A DNA stretch of 64,000 nt from Caballeronia novacaledonica (GCF_900258035.1 NZ_OGTP01000010.1:1-64000); one strand, 5' to 3'. Shown: positions 38,032 through 48,879, counted from the first letter of the stretch. Notes: generated from the letters alone by a model not told the origin. Program-made: numbers and translations.

Positions 38032-39228
38032 ATGAATCAAGCCGATCTCCGCGCCACGCCGTGGCAACTCTCCGAACGCGCACGCAAGCTCACCAGTTCG
38101 GCGATTCGCGAAATCCTGAAGGTCACGGAACGGCCGGAAGTCATTTCCTTCGCGGGCGGCCTGCCCTCGCCCGCGACGTTTCCCGTCGAGCAAATGCGTC
38201 ACGCGTCGGAGCGCATCCTGCGCGATCATCCCGCCGCCGCGCTCCAGTACAGCGCGACCGAAGGCTACATGCCGCTGCGCGAATGGGTTGCGGCGCGCTA
38301 CTCGGTGAACGGCGCCGCTATCCGTCCGACGCAGGTGCTCATCACGACCGGCTCGCAGCAGGCGCTCGATCTGCTCGGCAAGACGCTCGTCGATCCGGGC
38401 AGCCGCGTGCTGGTCGAAACGCCGACGTATCTCGGCGCGCTTCAGTCGTTTTCGCTCTTCGAGCCGCATTACGTGCAGGTGCCGACCGACGAATCCGGCC
38501 TGATCCCCGAAGCGCTCGACGCCACGCTCACCGCCGGCGCGCGCCTGCTCTACGCGCAGCCTAACTTCCAGAACCCGACCGGCCGCCGCCTGCCGCTCGA
38601 ACGCCGCCGCGCGCTCGCCGCGTTCGCGCAAAACGCGCCGTTCCCGGTGATCGAAGACGATCCCTACGGCGCGCTCGACTACGCCGGCGCTCCGCTGCCG
38701 ACCATGCTCTCGATGGCGCCCGAGCATATCGTGCATCTCGGCTCGTTCTCGAAGGTGCTGGCGCCGGGCCTGCGCGTCGGCTACATCATCGCGCCCGAGG
38801 AATTGCACTTCAAACTGGTGCAGGCGAAGCAGGCGACCGACCTGCACACGCCGAGCCTCACGCAGCGCATCGTCTATGAAGTCGTCAAGGACGGCTTCCT
38901 CGATCAGCACGTGCCGACCATCCGCGCGCTCTATCGCGACCAGTGCGAGGCCATGCTCGACGCGCTGGAACGTCACATGCCCGCGGGCATCGAATGGAAC
39001 CGGCCGGAAGGCGGCATGTTCGTGTGGGTGAAGCTGCCGCGCCACATCGACTCGATGAAGCTGCTCGAACAGGCGATCGCGCAGAATGTGGCCTTCGTGC
39101 CGGGCGGTCCGTTCTTCGCGAACGAGGCCGAGCACAATACGATGCGCCTTTCGTTCGTGACGGTTCCGCCCGCGACGATCGACGAAGGCGTGGCGAAGCT
39201 CGGCGCGCTGATTCGCGCGAGCATCTGA
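38032..39228 (+). CDS. PLP-dependent aminotransferase, fold type I (2-aminoadipate-type)
   Basis: A 398-residue aminotransferase of the MocR-like/LysN branch without a DNA-binding domain. The substrate region FAGGLPSPATFP is at 40-51, D209-D210 and Y212 lie in VIEDDPYG, and the PLP lysine is Lys241 in LGSFSKVLAPG. The SPATFP and QYSATEGYMPLREW stretches are typical for 2-aminoadipate or aromatic transaminases. It is 24 nt before ridA. Confidence 0.9.
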   Translation: MNQADLRATPWQLSERARKLTSSAIREILKVTERPEVISFAGGLPSPATFPVEQMRHASERILRDHPAAALQYSATEGYMPLREWVAARYSVNGAAIRPTQVLITTGSQQALDLLGKTLVDPGSRVLVETPTYLGALQSFSLFEPHYVQVPTDESGLIPEALDATLTAGARLLYAQPNFQNPTGRRLPLERRRALAAFAQNAPFPVIEDDPYGALDYAGAPLPTMLSMAPEHIVHLGSFSKVLAPGLRVGYIIAPEELHFKLVQAKQATDLHTPSLTQRIVYEVVKDGFLDQHVPTIRALYRDQCEAMLDALERHMPAGIEWNRPEGGMFVWVKLPRHIDSMKLLEQAIAQNVAFVPGGPFFANEAEHNTMRLSFVTVPPATIDEGVAKLGALIRASI

Positions 39229-39252
39229 TTTCAACGTTTTGAGGAGCAACCG

Positions 39253-39714
39253 ATGGCATCGAACGTGTATGACAAGCTGAAGGAACTCGGCATCGAACTG
39301 CCCGTCGCGGGCGCGCCCGCCGCCGCTTATGTGATGAGCGCGCAGAGCGGCAACACGGTGTATCTGTCCGGACACATCGCGAAGAAGGACGGAAAGGTGC
39401 ATGCCGGCAAGCTCGGCGACAACATCACGACCGAAGAAGGCAAGGCCGCGGCGCGCAGCGTCGCCATCGACCTGATCGCGACGCTGCACGCGCACGTCGG
39501 CGATCTCAACAAGGTGAAGCGCATCGTCAAGGTGATGAGCCTCGTGAACTCGACGTTCGATTTCACCGAGCAGCACATCGTCACGAACGGCGCGTCGGAG
39601 CTGATCGCGGACGTGTTCGGCGATGCGGGCAAGCATGCGCGTTCGGCGTTCGGCGTCGCGCAGATTCCGCTCGGCGCGTGCGTCGAGATCGAGTTGATCG
39701 CGGAAGTCGCCTGA
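39253..39714 (+). CDS. ridA: RidA-family enamine/imine deaminase
   Basis: A 153-residue RidA (YjgF) family protein that hydrolyses reactive enamines made by PLP enzymes. GNTVYLSGHIAKKDGKV and GDLNKVKRIVKVMSLVNS mark the fold. The usual Arg of the R-x-x-x-E active site may be shifted, as in the longer RidA subclasses that end FGVAQIPLGACVEIE. GAGGAG precedes the ATG. Position straight after an aminotransferase gene fits the role. Confidence 0.9.
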   Translation: MASNVYDKLKELGIELPVAGAPAAAYVMSAQSGNTVYLSGHIAKKDGKVHAGKLGDNITTEEGKAAARSVAIDLIATLHAHVGDLNKVKRIVKVMSLVNSTFDFTEQHIVTNGASELIADVFGDAGKHARSAFGVAQIPLGACVEIELIAEVA

Positions 39715-39739
39715 ACGCGTCGCCCGTCGCTCGCAAGCG

Positions 39740-39773
39740 AAACCCGACGCGCCTAAGGCCGTCGGGTTTTTTT
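39740..39773 (+). terminator. Terminator after ridA
   Basis: A perfect 10-bp stem (39740-39749 with 39760-39769) with a 10-nt loop and seven T residues. It separates ridA from phzF. Confidence 0.9.
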
Positions 39774-39798
39774 GTGTTCCGATCCAACCGGTAAATTC

Positions 39799-40689
39799 AT
39801 GTCCCCACGCACCGTCCAGTTCAAACAGGTCGACGTCTTCACGCCGGTTCCGTTCAAGGGCAATCCGCTCGCGGTGATTTTCGACGCCGAAGGTCTCTCG
39901 ACGGAACGCATGCAGGAAATCGCGCGCTGGACCAATCTGTCCGAGACGGCGTTCCTCATGCCGCCGACCGATCCGCGCGCCGACTATCGCGTACGCATTT
40001 TCACGACGGCGGTCGAACTGCCTTTCGCCGGCCATCCGACGCTCGGCAGCGCGCACGCGCTCATCGACAGCGGCTACACGCCGAAGACGCCCGGCCGGCT
40101 GGTGCAGGAATGCGGCGTCGGGCTCGTCACGCTCGCCGAGCGCGGCAACGGAGAATGGGCGTTCGCCGCGCCGCGCACGCGCATCGCGCCACTGAACGCC
40201 GCGCAGAACGAGCGCCTCGCCGCCGCGCTCTCGCCCGCGGTAATCGATTTCAGCGCGCCGCCCGCCGCCGTCGATAACGGCGTGCCCTGGCTCGTCGTGC
40301 GCGTGGAAAACGCGGCGCAGTGCCTCGCGCTTTCGTTGCACGGCGAGGCGCGCGAATCGCTGAAGTCGCTCGTCGCGGAAGTGGGCACGCACGGCATCGC
40401 GGTCTATGGACCGCACGACGCCGATGGACCCGCGACCTTCGAACTGCGCGTGATCCTGCTCGGCGCGGAGAACATCGAAGATCCGGTGACGGGCAGCGCG
40501 AATGCCGCGCTCGCGACGCTCCTCACGCAACAAAGCAAGCGGCCCAGCGCTTCGTACACCGTGCGCCAGGGCACCGCGCTCGGCCGCGCGGGCCGGGTGA
40601 GCATCGACTACGACGACGCTGCAGACGATGCACCGATCTGGATCGGCGGCGCGTCGGTAACTGTGATCGACGGCACATTCCGCATCTGA
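39799..40689 (+). CDS. PhzF-family isomerase/epimerase
   Basis: A 296-residue protein with two matching alpha/beta halves. The catalytic Glu49 is in TNLSETAF, with FKGNPLAVIF and PFAGHPTLGSAHAL in the first half and EDPVTGSANAALA in the second. PhzF relatives isomerise or dehydrate small acids; the phenazine role is limited to few members. It sits after the ridA terminator and may have its own promoter. Confidence 0.92.
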   Translation: MSPRTVQFKQVDVFTPVPFKGNPLAVIFDAEGLSTERMQEIARWTNLSETAFLMPPTDPRADYRVRIFTTAVELPFAGHPTLGSAHALIDSGYTPKTPGRLVQECGVGLVTLAERGNGEWAFAAPRTRIAPLNAAQNERLAAALSPAVIDFSAPPAAVDNGVPWLVVRVENAAQCLALSLHGEARESLKSLVAEVGTHGIAVYGPHDADGPATFELRVILLGAENIEDPVTGSANAALATLLTQQSKRPSASYTVRQGTALGRAGRVSIDYDDAADDAPIWIGGASVTVIDGTFRI

Positions 40690-41143
40690 AACAATGACCT
40701 GCGCGCCGCCAGCGGGCGCGCGTATACCCCCAAGCGGCGCCCCTTTCTTAATCTCCGAGGCTTCGCTAATATCTGAACAATCGGGGATCACAACGCAAAC
40801 GCGGTTTCACATCGGCGGAATACAGGCGTCGCGAAGGCGAGTCGCTCGCGCCGCAACGCAAACGTATGCTCCTGACGAAACCGGACGCCCGCCGTCTCGC
40901 TCATGCCGGGCTTCGGGCGCCGCTGCAATACACCGCTCGTCGAACGGCCGTTGCACTGCCTCTTGACGTGGATCGGGACGTGGATCGGGTCTCGGAGAAA
41001 CAAGCCGCCGATCATCCGCTGCGCGCCGCGCACGGTATATTCACTCGTTTCGGCCGAACGCCTCAAAACATGCATCGCTTCATCCACCTCGCGCAGTTCG
41101 CAGCACGCCACAGGCTACGCGACCGAGCGCCGGCGAACTCGCC
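40690..41143. other. 454-nt gap before the GGDEF-EAL gene
   Basis: No gene is supported; frames here are short and lack ribosome sites. It contains a tandem 12-bp duplication (40965-40988) and a TATATT -10 candidate at 41036-41041 without a clear -35. Confidence 0.45.
40965..40988 (+). repeat. Tandem 12-bp duplication
   Basis: The unit GACGTGGATCGG occurs twice with no spacer (40965-40976 and 40977-40988). It lies 155 nt before the GGDEF-EAL start. It may be a replication-slippage event or a doubled regulatory site. Confidence 0.7.
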
Positions 41144-43573
41144 ATGAAGCGCACGCGCTCCCACGCCCTGACCCAAACCTTATTCGGCGCGCCGTCGGCG
41201 CGGCGTCGGCGCGCGCTCCTCGCAATTCCGGTGCTCGGCACCTTCGTGCTCGTGCTGTTGTGGGCGGTGATATTCGCCCGGCTGTCAGTCGAGCGCGAAG
41301 CGACGACGCACGAATCGATGGCCTCCGCCGCCATTCTCTCGTCGGCGCTCGAGCAGCACACCATCAAGGCTATTCATCAGGTCGACCAGATCACCCGTTT
41401 CGTCAAATACGAGTACGAGAAGTCGCCCGACAACTTCGATCTGATCGCCACCGTCGAGAAAGGCGTCGTGCAGAGCGACACGCTCGTGCAGGTCTCGCTG
41501 ATCGACGAATACGGCACGCTCATCGGCAACACGTCGGACCCGCATCCGAAGCCGATCGATCTCTCCGATCGCGAGCACTACAAGGTTCACGCCCACTCGA
41601 ACGACGACCTGCTCTACATCAGCCGCCCGGTGCGCGGCCGCGTGTCGGGCCTGTGGACGTTGCAGTTCACGCGGCGGCTCAATCATCCGGACGGCTCGTT
41701 CGCGGGCGTCGTGGTCGTGTCGGAAGACCCTGCCTATTTCACGAGCGACTTCTACAACGTCGCGTCGATCGGGCGCGAAGGCGTGATCGCCGTCGTCTCG
41801 GACAACGGCTCCGTGCTCGCGCGCAGCACGGGCGGCAGCCTCGCCGAAAACGCCGCCGGTGCCGCCACGAAAGGCAACGCGCACAGCGGCCCGGCAGACC
41901 GTTCTCACTCCGCCTTCAGCGCGAGCGGCGTCTATCCGACGACGGAGCATGCGTCCGGCATCTACGTCGATCCGATCGATCACGTGAAGCGCATCGTGTC
42001 GTACCGGCATATCGACGGCTATCCGCTCGGCGTGCTCGTCGGCCTCTCCGAGCGCGAGGAGATGATCGACTACAACCACACGCGCAACGTCTATCTTTTG
42101 ATGGCGAGCTTCATCTCGCTCGCGATGCTCGGCTTCTTCGCGGTGGCGACGGGGCTCATCGGCAAGCTGCTCGGACGCGAACGCGAGATGACGCATCTCG
42201 TCGAATACGACCTGCTGACCGGCCTGCGCAACCGCTACTCGACGCTGCGCGCGCTAAGACAGGACGTGGCGCAGCCGGAGAACATCGGGCGGCTCGCGCT
42301 GCTTTTCATCGACCTCGACAACTTCAAGACGGTCAACGACACGCTCGGCCACAACGCGGGCGACATTGTCCTGCAGATGACCGCGTCGCGGCTCGCGGAG
42401 ACGGTCGGGCAAAGCGGCACGCTCTCGCGCATCGGCGGCGACGAGTTCGTGGTCGTCGTGAAGGGCGACGACGTCGAACAGCGCGCCGTCACCCTCGCCG
42501 ACGACATCTCCACGATGTTCGCCACGCCCTTCGACGTGCGCGGCAGCGCGTTCGTGCTGCATGCGAGCATCGGCATTGCGCTCTTTTCGGTATCGAACGA
42601 AAGCGAGATCGATCTGCTGAAGAAGGCCGATCTCGCGATGTACAGCGCGAAGGACGCGGGCCGCAACTGCTATCAGTTCTATTCGCCGCAGTTGTCGCAT
42701 CGCGCGGATCATCTGATGAAGTGGGAGCAGCAACTGCGCGTCGCGCTGACGGAGCAGCAGCTCTTTCTCGTCTATCAGCCGAAGATCGATCTTACGCGCC
42801 GCTGCATCACGGGCTTCGAGGCGCTCGTGCGCTGGAATCATCCGCAGCACGGGCTCATTCCGGCAAACGAGTTCATTCCGGTGGCGGAATCGACGGGGCT
42901 CATCGTCGCCGTCGGCGATTACGTGATCTACACCGCGTGCATGCAGCTCGCGCAATGGCAGCGCGATGGTTATCACGGCCTGTCCCTCGCCGTGAACATT
43001 TCCGCCGTGCAGTTCTGGCGCGGCGACCTGCTGGAAACCGTCGCGCGCGCGATCGAGGCGAGCGGCATTCCGCCCGACAAGCTCGAACTCGAAATCACCG
43101 AGACGGTGATGGTCGAATATCCGGAACTCGTGCAGGAGAAGATCGTCGCGTTGAAGCGGCTGGGCGTGCGCATCGCGCTCGACGACTTCGGCACCGGCTA
43201 CTCGTCGCTGTCGTATCTGAACCGCTTTTCAGTCGATACGCTCAAGGTGGATCGCTCGTTCGTCCAGGCGATTCCCGAAGACCGCAGCGTATGCGTGATG
43301 GTGTCGGCGATCATCAATCTGGCGCGCTCGCTCGGGCTGACGGTGGTCGTCGAAGGCACCGAGCGGGAGGAGCAGATCACGTGGCTCGCGGCGCTCGGGC
43401 CGGTGGAAGCGCAAGGCTTCCTGTTCTCGCGGCCCGTTCCGGCGGATGGCGTGCAGGCGCTGCTCGATCGCTTCGGCGTGTGCGGGTGGCCGCGCGGACA
43501 ATCGCCGCGCTCGCGCAAGGGCGAAGGATCGGAGACGCCGAGCACCGCGCTCAGCGATGAGCGCGGAGGGTGA
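41144..43573 (+). CDS. Membrane GGDEF-EAL c-di-GMP enzyme with Cache-like sensor
   Basis: An 809-residue inner-membrane protein. TM1 (about 27-47) leads to a periplasmic double-Cache-like sensor (50-315), then TM2 (about 318-345). The GGDEF domain has intact GGDEF at 431-435 but no RxxD inhibition site five residues before it. The EAL domain has EAL at 559-561 and later NIS, ELEITE and DDFGTGYSSL motifs, all intact. It could both make and break c-di-GMP. Which activity dominates cannot be read from sequence. No partner gene is adjacent. Confidence 0.93.
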   Translation: MKRTRSHALTQTLFGAPSARRRRALLAIPVLGTFVLVLLWAVIFARLSVEREATTHESMASAAILSSALEQHTIKAIHQVDQITRFVKYEYEKSPDNFDLIATVEKGVVQSDTLVQVSLIDEYGTLIGNTSDPHPKPIDLSDREHYKVHAHSNDDLLYISRPVRGRVSGLWTLQFTRRLNHPDGSFAGVVVVSEDPAYFTSDFYNVASIGREGVIAVVSDNGSVLARSTGGSLAENAAGAATKGNAHSGPADRSHSAFSASGVYPTTEHASGIYVDPIDHVKRIVSYRHIDGYPLGVLVGLSEREEMIDYNHTRNVYLLMASFISLAMLGFFAVATGLIGKLLGREREMTHLVEYDLLTGLRNRYSTLRALRQDVAQPENIGRLALLFIDLDNFKTVNDTLGHNAGDIVLQMTASRLAETVGQSGTLSRIGGDEFVVVVKGDDVEQRAVTLADDISTMFATPFDVRGSAFVLHASIGIALFSVSNESEIDLLKKADLAMYSAKDAGRNCYQFYSPQLSHRADHLMKWEQQLRVALTEQQLFLVYQPKIDLTRRCITGFEALVRWNHPQHGLIPANEFIPVAESTGLIVAVGDYVIYTACMQLAQWQRDGYHGLSLAVNISAVQFWRGDLLETVARAIEASGIPPDKLELEITETVMVEYPELVQEKIVALKRLGVRIALDDFGTGYSSLSYLNRFSVDTLKVDRSFVQAIPEDRSVCVMVSAIINLARSLGLTVVVEGTEREEQITWLAALGPVEAQGFLFSRPVPADGVQALLDRFGVCGWPRGQSPRSRKGEGSETPSTALSDERGG

Positions 43574-43622
43574 GGCGCTCGCTGATTATCGCTGCGCGCT
43601 CGCGAGACGCGCGTTTGCAGAA

Positions 43623-44081
43623 TCAGAACCCGCGCGACAACACCGCCGTGCCGATCGTCACGACGCCGAGCACGAGATTGATCACCACAAGTCTTCTCAC
43701 GGTCCCGACCGCTCGCGCGCCGTCGGGCCAGTTCTGCGCCTGCACCGCGCGGCGGATGCGCGGAAACACGGCGAAGCGGATATGACCGTAGATCAGCATC
43801 ATCACGATGCCGAGGCCGGCCATCGCGTGCAAGGGCCACGCCGCGTGACCGCCGCCGAATTCGATGAGCAGGAAACCGCCGGTCAGCAGAATCACGATCA
43901 CCGAGACGCCGACCCAATTGAAGAAGCGCGCGAAGACCGACTCCCAAAGCGGCAGACGCAGTTGCGGCGTGAGATCGCCGAGCGCGGGACGCAGGCAGAA
44001 ATGCGCGAAGATCATGCCGCCGATCCAAACGGCTACGCCGAGCAAATGCAGAAAAAGCGCCGCTTCGATGGCTTTGTTCAT
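43623..44081 (-). CDS. CopD-like small membrane protein
   Basis: A 152-residue protein with four helices, of the CopD (PF05425)/DUF-type membrane group. Conserved His and Trp residues occur in LFLHLLGVAVWIGGMIFAHF and LHAMAGLGIVMM. Relatives bind haem or copper. The ATG at 44081 starts the hydrophobic pattern. It is downstream of the parC terminator, so it is separately transcribed or a weak read-through partner. Confidence 0.8.
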   Translation of the reverse strand: MNKAIEAALFLHLLGVAVWIGGMIFAHFCLRPALGDLTPQLRLPLWESVFARFFNWVGVSVIVILLTGGFLLIEFGGGHAAWPLHAMAGLGIVMMLIYGHIRFAVFPRIRRAVQAQNWPDGARAVGTVRRLVVINLVLGVVTIGTAVLSRGF

Positions 44082-44167
44082 TGTGTTCCCGAGCTGACTT
44101 CGTTGTCTAAAGTTTGGGCGTTCGACTGAGACAGCGCGCATCAGTTCCGACCGGCTCGCGATAAAGC

Positions 44168-44208
44168 AAAAAAGAAACGCCTCGCCGCATGATCGCGGCG
44201 AGGCGTTT
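44168..44208 (-). terminator. Strong terminator after parC
   Basis: A perfect 14-bp stem (44175-44188 with 44195-44208) with a 6-nt loop. A T-rich run follows on the minus strand (A-rich at 44168-44177 on the plus strand). It is 38 nt beyond the parC stop. Confidence 0.9.
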
Positions 44209-44246
44209 TCTAATGATGCCCGCATGCGCTACGGTGAAGCGAAGCC

Positions 44247-46565
44247 TTAGCCCTCGAACACCGGCCGCAAATCCGTCACTTTCAACGACGCATCCGGCGC
44301 ACGCCCCTTCCTCGCGCGCTTGCCCAGATGCAGTTGCAACTGCGAGCCGCTCAGCTTCTCGTCCTTCGCCTTGCCGCCGCGCCCGGTGCCGGTCATCATC
44401 ACGCCGCGCGCATCGAACGCGAGCGCCTGGCGCAGCGTTTCCTTCGCATCGAGGCCCATCAGAATGACGCCGCGGCCGCCGCCCGACAGCGTTTTCATCT
44501 CGTCCATGCCGAAGACGAGCAGCTTGCCCGCGCTCGACAGGCACGCGACATAAGTCGCGCCGGGAACGATCGGCATCGGCGCGAGCGGAGCCGCACCTTC
44601 GTCGATCGTCATGAACGCCTTGCCCGCCTTCTGACGGCTCACCATGTCGCCGAGCTTCGCGATGAAGCCGAAGCCGTTGCTCGACGCCAGCAGCAGCGGC
44701 TGCTCCGCGTTCGCCGCGAAATAGTGCAGCAGATGCGTGCCCGATTCGAGCTCGATCAGCGACGTCACCGGCACGCCGTCACCGCGTCCGCCCGGCAACG
44801 CCGACACCGGCACCGAGTAGACGCGCCCCTTGCTGCCCCAGGCGACCAGCGAATCCGGCGTGCGCGCCAGGAATGCCGCGTAGAGGCCATCGCCCTGCTT
44901 GAAGGTGAAGCCCGCCGGATCGAGTCCGTGGCCCTTCAGCGCGCGCACCCAGCCTTTCTGCGACACGACGACCGTCACCGGCTCGTCGACGACACGCGTC
45001 TCGAACGTCGCCCGCTTTTCCTGCTGGATGAGCGTGCGGCGATCGTCGCCGTATTGCTTCGCGTCGGCTTCGATTTCCTTGATGAGCACGCGCTTCATCG
45101 CGGCGTCGCTGTTGAGCAGTTCTTCGAGCCTGGTCTTTTCGTCGCGCAAGTCGGACAGTTCCTGCTCGATCTTGATGGCTTCCATCCGCGCCAACTGACG
45201 CAGCCGGATTTCGAGAATGTCTTCCGCCTGGCGGTCGGAGAGATTGAAGCGCGCGATCAGCGCCTGCTTCGGCTCCTCCGATTCGCGGATGATGCGGATG
45301 ACTTCATCGATATTCAGGAAGACGATCATTCGCCCTTCGAGAATATGGATGCGGTCGTTGACCTTGTTAAGGCGATGCTGCGTGCGCCGCGTCACCGTCA
45401 CGAAGCGGAAGCCGATCCACTCGTGCAGGATCTCGACGATGCCCTTCTGACGCGGCCGGCCGTCGCCGCCGATCATCACGAGGTTGATCGTCGCGTTCGA
45501 TTCGAGGCTCGTATGCGCGAGCAGCGAATGGACGAACTCGGTCTGATCGATGCGGCTCGACTTCGGCTCGAACACGAGACGCACCGGTGCGTCCTTGCCG
45601 GACTCGTCGCGCACGGCGTCGAGCAGGCCGAGCAAGGTCTGCTTGGTCTGGACCTGCTCGGGCGTGAGCGTCTTCTTGCCGAGCTTGATCTTCGGGTTGG
45701 TGAGTTCCTCGATTTCCTCGAGCACCTTCTGGCTCGACACGCCCGGCGGCAATTCCGTGATGACGACCTGCCACTGGCCGCGCGCGAGCTCTTCGATCTT
45801 CCAGCGCGCGCGCACCTTCAGACTGCCGCGGCCGGTCTCGTAAGCCGTCGAGATTTCCGCGGGCGACGAGATGATCTGCCCGCCGCCGGGGAAATCGGGT
45901 CCGGGCAGTTTCTCCATCAACCCCGCGTGGCCGATCTTCGGATCGCGGATCATCGCGACGGCGGCTTGCGCGACTTCGCGCAGATTGTGCGACGGGATTT
46001 CCGTCGCGAGTCCCACCGCGATGCCCGATGCGCCGTTCAGCAACAGAAACGGCAGGCCCGCGGGCAGCAGCTTCGGCTCTTCGAACGAGCCGTCGTAGTT
46101 CGGCATGAAATCGACCGTGCCCTGATCGATTTCATCGAGCAGCAAGCGCGCGATCGGCGTGAGGCGCGCTTCCGTGTATCGCATGGCCGCCGCGCCGTCG
46201 CCGTCGCGCGAGCCGAAGTTGCCCTGACCGTCGATGAGCGGATAGCGCATCGAAAAGTCCTGCGCGAGACGCACGAGCGCGTCGTACGCCGATTGATCGC
46301 CGTGCGGATGATACTTGCCCAGCACGTCGCCGACCACGCGCGCCGACTTCACCGGCTTCGCGCCGGACGCGAGGCCCATCTCGCTCATTGCAAAGAGGAT
46401 GCGGCGCTGCACGGGCTTTTGGCCGTCGCAGACATCGGGCAGCGCGCGGCCCTTCACCACGCTCACCGCGTAGTCGAGATAGGCGCGCTCGGCGTAATCG
46501 CCGAGCGTCAGTTGTTCGCCGTCCGGTGCGGTCTGTTCGGCGAAGAGATCGTCTGTGATTCCCAT
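44247..46565 (-). CDS. parC: DNA topoisomerase IV subunit A
   Basis: A 772-residue subunit that cuts and rejoins DNA to unlink daughter chromosomes. The catalytic tyrosine is Tyr130 in [10 protein letters not shown]. The quinolone region reads [15 protein letters not shown], with Asp90 then Gln91 where E. coli has Asp79-Ser80. The C-terminal beta-pinwheel region is present. It follows parE by 31 nt; the operon order parE-parC is usual in this group. Confidence 0.96.
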   Translation of the reverse strand: MGITDDLFAEQTAPDGEQLTLGDYAERAYLDYAVSVVKGRALPDVCDGQKPVQRRILFAMSEMGLASGAKPVKSARVVGDVLGKYHPHGDQSAYDALVRLAQDFSMRYPLIDGQGNFGSRDGDGAAAMRYTEARLTPIARLLLDEIDQGTVDFMPNYDGSFEEPKLLPAGLPFLLLNGASGIAVGLATEIPSHNLREVAQAAVAMIRDPKIGHAGLMEKLPGPDFPGGGQIISSPAEISTAYETGRGSLKVRARWKIEELARGQWQVVITELPPGVSSQKVLEEIEELTNPKIKLGKKTLTPEQVQTKQTLLGLLDAVRDESGKDAPVRLVFEPKSSRIDQTEFVHSLLAHTSLESNATINLVMIGGDGRPRQKGIVEILHEWIGFRFVTVTRRTQHRLNKVNDRIHILEGRMIVFLNIDEVIRIIRESEEPKQALIARFNLSDRQAEDILEIRLRQLARMEAIKIEQELSDLRDEKTRLEELLNSDAAMKRVLIKEIEADAKQYGDDRRTLIQQEKRATFETRVVDEPVTVVVSQKGWVRALKGHGLDPAGFTFKQGDGLYAAFLARTPDSLVAWGSKGRVYSVPVSALPGGRGDGVPVTSLIELESGTHLLHYFAANAEQPLLLASSNGFGFIAKLGDMVSRQKAGKAFMTIDEGAAPLAPMPIVPGATYVACLSSAGKLLVFGMDEMKTLSGGGRGVILMGLDAKETLRQALAFDARGVMMTGTGRGGKAKDEKLSGSQLQLHLGKRARKGRAPDASLKVTDLRPVFEG

Positions 46566-46596
46566 CGAATATCCGTTGTGCGTTGCTTGAGTCGAC

Positions 46597-48636
46597 TCAG
46601 ATGTCCGCTTCGACTTCGTTGCCCTTTTCTTCGAGCCAGCTTCGACGCGATGCCGCTTCGCCCTTGCCCATGAGCATCGTCATGCGCGACACGGTGAGAT
46701 CGAAGCCGAGATCGCCGAGGCCGACCGGCAGGAGACGGCGCGTGTCGGGGTTCATCGTCGTGTCCCAGAGCTGTTCCGCGCTCATTTCGCCAAGACCCTT
46801 GAAGCGGCTGATGGTCCATGCGGTTTCCCGCACGCCGTCCTTGCGCAGCTTGTCGAGGATGGCTTCGAGCTCGCCCTCGTCGAGCGCGTAGAGCTTCTGC
46901 GCGGGCTTCTTGCCGCGCGCGGGCGCGTCGACGCGAAAGAGCGGCGGACGCGCGACGCACACGTGGCCGCGCTCGATCAGTTGCGGGAAATGCTTGAAGA
47001 AGAGCGTGAGCAGCAGCACCTGAATGTGCGCGCCGTCGACGTCCGCGTCCGACAGGATGCAGATCTTGCCGTAGCGCAGATTCGACAGATCGATCTGATC
47101 GTCGGGCCCGTGCGGATCGACGCCGATCGCCACCGCGATGTCATGCACTTCGTTGTTCGCGAAGAGCCGGTCGCGTTCCGTTTCCCACGTGTTCAGCACT
47201 TTGCCGCGCAACGGGAGAATCGCCTGAAACTCCTTGTCGCGGCCCATCTTCGCGGAGCCGCCCGCCGAGTCGCCCTCGACGAGGAAGAGCTCGTTGCGCG
47301 CGATGTCCGTCGATTCGCAATCGGTGAGCTTGCCGGGCAGCACGGCGACGCCCGAACTCTTCTTCTTCTCGATCTTCTGGCCGGCGCGCGTGCGGGCCTG
47401 CGCCTGACGGATCACGAGTTCCGCGAGCTTCTTGCCGTATTCGACGTGCTGATTCAGCCACAACTCCAGCGCGGGACGCGAGAACGACGACACGAGCTTC
47501 ACCGCGTCGCGGCTATTGAGACGTTCCTTGATCTGCCCTTGGAATTGCGGATCGAGCACCTTCGCCGACAGCACGAACGACACGCGCGCGAACACGTCTT
47601 CCGCGAGCAGCTTCACGCCCTTCGGCTGCAGATTGTGGATCTCGACGAAGTTCTTCACCGCCTGAAACAAGCCGTCGCGCAGGCCGGATTCGTGCGTGCC
47701 GCCCGCCGGCGTGGGAATGAGGTTCACATACGATTCGCGCAAGAGCGGCCCTTCCTCGCTCCACGCGACGACCCACGACGCGCCCTCGCCTTCCGCGAAG
47801 GTTTCCTCGGTGTTCTTCGAGCTTTCCGCATAGCGCTCGCCTTCGAGGAGAGGAATCAGCAGGTCGCTGCCGCCCATGCCTTCGAGCAGATAGCCGCGCA
47901 AGCCGTCTTCGTACTTCCACGTCTGACGCTCGCCCGTCTTCTCGATGACGAGCACCACTTCGACGCCCGGCAGCAGCACGGCCTTCGAGCGCAAGAGACG
48001 CTGCAATTCGCCGATCGGCAGATTCGCCGAATCGAAGTACTTCGGATTGGGCCATGCGCGCACGCGTGTGCCGGTTTTCTTGGCGCCGCGCTCGGCGGCG
48101 CGCGTTGCGAGTTCCTCGATGACGTCGCCGTTGGAAAACGCGAGTTGCGCGACCTTGTTGTCGCGCCAGACCGTGACTTCGAGGCGCGTCGCGAGCGCGT
48201 TCGTCACCGAGACGCCGACGCCGTGCAGACCGCCCGAGAACGTATAGGCGCCGCCCGCCGCTTTATCGAACTTGCCGCCCGCATGCAGCCGCGTGAACAC
48301 GATCTCGACGACCGGCACGCCCTCTTCCGGATGCAGGCCGAACGGAATGCCGCGGCCATCGTCCTCGACGGACACGGAGTTGTCATTGTGCAGCGTGACC
48401 GTGATTTGCTTGCCGTAGCCGCCGAGCGCTTCGTCGGACGCGTTGTCGATCACTTCCTGAATGATGTGCAGCGGATTCTCGGTCCGCGTGTACATGCCGG
48501 GCCGCTGCTTGACCGGCTCCAGGCCCTTGAGCACCTTGATCGATGCTTCGCTGTAGCCGGCTGCCTTGGCGTTCATGACGAGGCGTTTGCCTCGTTCGGC
48601 GCCTGCCGCCATTGCGCTGGATTTTTTCGTGGACAT
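46597..48636 (-). CDS. parE: DNA topoisomerase IV subunit B
   Basis: A 679-residue ATPase subunit. The GHKL domain shows [23 protein letters not shown] and [14 protein letters not shown]. The TOPRIM domain shows [14 protein letters not shown] and [13 protein letters not shown]. The ATG at 48636 begins MSTKKSS; a longer in-frame frame is not family-like. First gene of the parE-parC operon. Slightly longer than E. coli ParE (630). Confidence 0.96.
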   Translation of the reverse strand: MSTKKSSAMAAGAERGKRLVMNAKAAGYSEASIKVLKGLEPVKQRPGMYTRTENPLHIIQEVIDNASDEALGGYGKQITVTLHNDNSVSVEDDGRGIPFGLHPEEGVPVVEIVFTRLHAGGKFDKAAGGAYTFSGGLHGVGVSVTNALATRLEVTVWRDNKVAQLAFSNGDVIEELATRAAERGAKKTGTRVRAWPNPKYFDSANLPIGELQRLLRSKAVLLPGVEVVLVIEKTGERQTWKYEDGLRGYLLEGMGGSDLLIPLLEGERYAESSKNTEETFAEGEGASWVVAWSEEGPLLRESYVNLIPTPAGGTHESGLRDGLFQAVKNFVEIHNLQPKGVKLLAEDVFARVSFVLSAKVLDPQFQGQIKERLNSRDAVKLVSSFSRPALELWLNQHVEYGKKLAELVIRQAQARTRAGQKIEKKKSSGVAVLPGKLTDCESTDIARNELFLVEGDSAGGSAKMGRDKEFQAILPLRGKVLNTWETERDRLFANNEVHDIAVAIGVDPHGPDDQIDLSNLRYGKICILSDADVDGAHIQVLLLTLFFKHFPQLIERGHVCVARPPLFRVDAPARGKKPAQKLYALDEGELEAILDKLRKDGVRETAWTISRFKGLGEMSAEQLWDTTMNPDTRRLLPVGLGDLGFDLTVSRMTMLMGKGEAASRRSWLEEKGNEVEADI

Positions 48637-48879
48637 AGTTGAACGTTGATCCGGCTCTCGAGCGTACGCGCGGGAAATGCCACAACGTGACGCCCGATCT
48701 GCCGGCAAATGCCTGATGTTGTGCCTGGCCGGATGCCTGTGCGCGAGGCGGAAAACCGCCCGCCGATCCGAGCCGCGCTAGGAGAATAGCGGTTTTCGCC
48801 CGCCGCGCCCACCTCGGAACGATAAAACGCGCTGCGCTCGCGTTCACGCGTTCGACACACGCACGGCCCGCGCGCGCCC

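Noticed and set aside
40694..41147. Short plus-strand frames before the GGDEF-EAL gene
   Set aside because: They lack ribosome sites, overlap each other and have Arg/Ala composition.
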